Shown here: positions 61,549 through 64,000 of the stretch, one piece after another
Layout of the letters: every line of letters begins with the position of its first letter
How positions within the stretch are numbered: the first letter of the stretch is position 1
Assembly (NCBI RefSeq): GCF_016742135.1
Contig: NZ_JACVCG010000007.1
Coordinates: 1-64,000 of the forward strand
Origin: Brevundimonas sp.
Lineage (GTDB): Bacteria; Pseudomonadota; Alphaproteobacteria; Caulobacterales; Caulobacteraceae
Direction: 5' to 3'
Length of the DNA: 64,000 nt
Translations under genes and position numbers: made by a program
The notes under the pieces: model-generated
The model's input: the letters and a program-made list of their open reading frames with translations, nothing else
Told to the model about the DNA's origin: nothing
Databases searched by the model: none

Positions 61549-63444
61549 ATGTTCAAATCTGTTCTGGTCGCCAATCGGGGCGAGATCGCCTGTCGTGTGT
61601 TTCGGACGGCCCGTGCCATGGGGCTGCGGACCATCGCCGTCTATTCCGAGGCGGATGCCAGGGCGCCGCATGTGCGGATGGCCGATGAGGCGGTGCTGCT
61701 GGGACCGGCGCAGGCCAGTGAGTCCTATCTGGACGGGGCCAAGGTGCTGGCGGCCGCGAAGGCGACCGGGGCCGAGGCCATCCACCCGGGCTATGGCTTC
61801 CTGTCCGAGAATGCCGACTTTGCCGAGGCGGTGAAGGCGGCGGGGCTGGTCTGGATCGGGCCGCCGCCGGCGTCGATTCGCGCCATGGGCCTGAAGGATG
61901 CCGCCAAGAAGCTGATGATCGAGGCGGGCGTGCCCGTGACGCCCGGCTATCAGGGCGAGGACCAGTCGGCCGACACCCTGAAGGCCGAGGCCGACCGTAT
62001 CGGCTATCCAGTGCTGATCAAGGCCGTGGCCGGCGGCGGCGGCAAGGGCATGCGCCGCGTCGACCGGGCCGAAGACTTTGCCGATGCGCTCGCCAGCGCC
62101 CAACGCGAGGGGCAGTCGTCGTTCGGCGATCCGCGCGTGCTGATCGAGACCTATATCACCCGGCCGCGCCACATCGAGGTGCAGGTGTTCGGGGACACGC
62201 ACGGCACCGTCGTGCACCTGAACGAGCGCGACTGTTCGCTGCAGCGCCGCCACCAGAAGGTGATCGAGGAGGCCCCGGCCCCCGGCATGGACGCCGAAAC
62301 GCGCGAGGCCGTGACCGCCGCCGCCGTGCGCGCGGCCAAGGCTGTGAACTATGAGGGGGCGGGCACGATCGAGTTCATCGCCGATGCCTCGGAGGGTCTA
62401 CGGGCCGACCGCATCTGGTTCATGGAGATGAACACGCGGCTGCAGGTCGAACACCCGGTGACCGAGGCGATCACGGGAGTCGATCTGGTCGAATGGCAGC
62501 TGCGCGTGGCGGCGGGGGAACCGATACCCCTGAAGCAGGAGGAGATCGGCATTCACGGCTGGGCCATGGAAGCGCGGCTATATGCCGAAGATCCGGCCAA
62601 TGGCTTTCTGCCCAGCATTGGCAAGCTGGAGCATTTCCGTATGCCGGAAGGCGTGCGGGTCGATACCGGCGTCGAACAGGGCGGCGAGGTCAGCCAGTTC
62701 TACGATCCGATGATCGCCAAGCTGATCGTGCACGAGGACACGCGCGAAGAGGCCGCGGAGGCGCTGGCCGAAGCCTGCGGCGAGGTCGAGGTCTGGCCGG
62801 TGCGGACCAATGCGGGCTTTCTCGTCCGGTGCCTGGAGCATCCGCGGTTCGTGTCGGGGGATGTGGACACGGGGTTCATCGGGGCGGAGGAGGCGGCGCT
62901 GACTGTGGCCGAAATCTCCACCGACAGCTTGCAGGGAGCCGCTCGCAGCTTCCGCTTCGCCGAGGGCTTGATCCACCATCGATCGTTCGAGCCCTGGAAC
63001 GGTGTTATGGAGCAGATCGGGTGGCGTTTGAACGCGGCCCCCAGCCTCGGTCAGACCGTTTTTGTCGATGGCGTGCGCACCACGCTTGTGATCGACGACA
63101 CAGTCTTCGATCACGCAGGCGAACACCGCATTGATGCGGCGACGACGGTTCGGTTTGAGCGAGGCGACGCCTTTGTTGTCTCTACGCGCACTTCTATCGG
63201 CGCAACCGGCCCCGCCTCCGACGGTTCGCTCCGCGCGCCCATGCCGGGCAAGGTGGTGGCGGTGCCGGTCAAGGCGGGTGATCCGGTGAAAAAAGGTCAG
63301 CCTGTGGTCGTCATCGAGGCGATGAAGATGGAACAGGCGCTGACCGCGCCCTATGATGGCGTGGTCGAGAGCATCGGCTTTAACGTGGGCGATCAGGTCG
63401 GGGCCGATGCGGTTCTGGCGGTCGTCACAGCAGGGGATGAGTGA
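61549..63444 (+). CDS. liuD: Methylcrotonoyl-CoA carboxylase alpha subunit
   Basis: 631 residues. Biotin carboxylase N-domain (MFKSVLVANRGEIACRVFRTAR), ATP-grasp loop AVAGGGGKGMRRV, BC C-domain (LQVEHPVTEAITGVDLVEW) and a C-terminal biotinyl domain with the carrier Lys in EAMKMEQAL. Its place beside liuB and liuC, and the shorter linker than in pccA at 34685, mark it as the methylcrotonyl-CoA carboxylase subunit. It starts 9 bases after liuC. Confidence 0.94.
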   Translation: MFKSVLVANRGEIACRVFRTARAMGLRTIAVYSEADARAPHVRMADEAVLLGPAQASESYLDGAKVLAAAKATGAEAIHPGYGFLSENADFAEAVKAAGLVWIGPPPASIRAMGLKDAAKKLMIEAGVPVTPGYQGEDQSADTLKAEADRIGYPVLIKAVAGGGGKGMRRVDRAEDFADALASAQREGQSSFGDPRVLIETYITRPRHIEVQVFGDTHGTVVHLNERDCSLQRRHQKVIEEAPAPGMDAETREAVTAAAVRAAKAVNYEGAGTIEFIADASEGLRADRIWFMEMNTRLQVEHPVTEAITGVDLVEWQLRVAAGEPIPLKQEEIGIHGWAMEARLYAEDPANGFLPSIGKLEHFRMPEGVRVDTGVEQGGEVSQFYDPMIAKLIVHEDTREEAAEALAEACGEVEVWPVRTNAGFLVRCLEHPRFVSGDVDTGFIGAEEAALTVAEISTDSLQGAARSFRFAEGLIHHRSFEPWNGVMEQIGWRLNAAPSLGQTVFVDGVRTTLVIDDTVFDHAGEHRIDAATTVRFERGDAFVVSTRTSIGATGPASDGSLRAPMPGKVVAVPVKAGDPVKKGQPVVVIEAMKMEQALTAPYDGVVESIGFNVGDQVGADAVLAVVTAGDE

Positions 63445-63445
63445 G

Positions 63446-63814
63446 ATGAAACATACGGCACTGGCCATGGCTCTTGCGGCCGGACTAATGGCGTCTCCCG
63501 TCGCGGCGGTCGCTCAGGATCCCGTTCCCACTGCGGATCGCAACGATCTGGAGTGTGCGGCCCTGTTCGCCGTGATGGCCGGGTCGGACCCTCAGTATGA
63601 AGCCTCGGGCGCGCTGGGCATGGCCTATTACATCGGGCGCCTGGAAGGCCGTAATCCCGGTCAGGATCAGGTCGTCCGCCTGTTCCAGTGGCTGAACACC
63701 CAGAGCGAGGACCAGCTGATGGCCATGCTCGAGGCGGCGGGACCGCGCTGCGGCCAAGAACTGCAGGACCTGGGGAGCAATATGATCGAGGTCGGGAGCA
63801 GCTTTGCCGGCTGA
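63446..63814 (+). CDS. Secreted small protein after liuD
   Basis: 122 residues from ATG 63446, one base after the liuD stop. A signal peptide ends AVAQ. The mature helical part DRNDLECAALFAVMAGSDPQ ... GMAYYIGRLEGRNPGQDQVVRLFQWLN ... PRCGQELQDLGSNMIEVGSSFAG has two cysteines that could pair. Small secreted proteins of this pattern occur widely in Caulobacterales and sphingomonads. The function is unknown. Confidence 0.8.
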   Translation: MKHTALAMALAAGLMASPVAAVAQDPVPTADRNDLECAALFAVMAGSDPQYEASGALGMAYYIGRLEGRNPGQDQVVRLFQWLNTQSEDQLMAMLEAAGPRCGQELQDLGSNMIEVGSSFAG

Positions 63815-63823
63815 TCCGGCCTG

Positions 63824-64000
63824 ATGCCGCTTCATCTGATCAAGCTGTGCGTCGGTGTGGCCAAGGTCGAGACGCTGGAACGGCGCGCGGCGAAAGGGGA
63901 CTGGTTGACGGTCCATACCCGCATGACGCCCAAGCGCTCGGCCGAGCTTAAAGACGGCGGCTCGCTGTACTGGGTGATCAAGGGCGCGATCGCCTGTCGC
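63824..64000 (+). CDS. DUF1489 family protein, 3' end outside window
   Basis: The first 59 codons run to the window end: MPLHLIKLCVGVAKVETLERRA, then TVHTRMTPKRSAELKDGGSLYWVIKGAIACR. This N-terminus is typical of DUF1489, a small cytoplasmic alphaproteobacterial family of unknown function. The ATG lies 9 bases after the previous stop, so it may share the liu transcript. Confidence 0.88.
   Translation, partial: MPLHLIKLCVGVAKVETLERRAAKGDWLTVHTRMTPKRSAELKDGGSLYWVIKGAIACR

Overview
This window is high-GC, gene-dense bacterial DNA from an alphaproteobacterium of the order Caulobacterales, most likely Brevundimonas or a close relative. The evidence is inferred from gene content: gapR (DUF2312), an SpmX-type muramidase with two C-terminal membrane segments, a BamF (DUF3035) lipoprotein beside lspA, a tRNA-His with A73 and no encoded G-1, DUF2948/UPF0262/DUF1489 proteins, and Caulobacter-style TTGAC/GCTA promoters. 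Four tRNA genes (Leu-GAG, Thr-GGT, Phe-GAA, His-GTG) and one glycine riboswitch are visible.

Layout. 1-4.1 kb: an envelope or polysaccharide O-acylation operon (two SGNH hydrolases, an MBOAT acyltransferase, a membrane protein). 4.1-7.2 kb: a secreted S9 peptidase and a membrane protein. 7.3-12.1 kb: the glycine cleavage operon gcvT-gcvH-gcvPA-gcvPB behind a tandem glycine riboswitch. 12-20 kb: PepSY and secreted proteins, adenosine/adenine deaminase, argS, ispH, bamF, lspA and a lytic transglycosylase. 20.3-22.1 kb: rpmJ, gapR, a coding frame with no usual start codon, a gene-free repeat-rich stretch and DUF3008. 22.2-27.6 kb: HD hydrolase, membrane protein and isovaleryl-CoA dehydrogenase, then spmX, mgtE and a GIY-YIG protein beside tRNA-Leu. 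28-39.7 kb: secreted proteins, a short FliN-like protein, lipB, a hybrid histidine kinase, an MFS transporter, a propionyl-CoA carboxylase alpha-type subunit, an S41-like protein and msrB. 39.8-52.3 kb: a conserved block (small protein, murA, DUF2948, UPF0262, HD protein, infA, maf, RNase E/G-like, yacG), split by a transposon. 52.4-56 kb: tRNA-Phe, exbB-exbD-tonB, M48 protease, tRNA-His. 56-64 kb: tam, a patatin/cNMP protein, and a leucine catabolism operon (liuB, liuC, liuD) that works with isovaleryl-CoA dehydrogenase at 23-24 kb.

The most notable object is an apparently intact 7,356-bp transposon at 42840-50195. It has 21-bp terminal inverted repeats (20 of 21 matching) and a perfect 8-bp target duplication (ATCAGCCC). 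It encodes an IS1-superfamily-like DDE transposase with an unusual cysteine-rich C-terminus, a DUF6471 protein with a zinc ribbon preceded by two GCATC-N6-GATGC palindromes, and a four-gene cargo operon. The operon is three small unknown proteins followed by a 1,510-residue STAND-like AAA ATPase with fifteen exactly phased 47-residue repeats. The insertion fell next to the stop codon of an HD-domain gene and added only five residues to its protein. The cargo has no obvious metabolic role. A conflict or defence role is plausible but is inference only.
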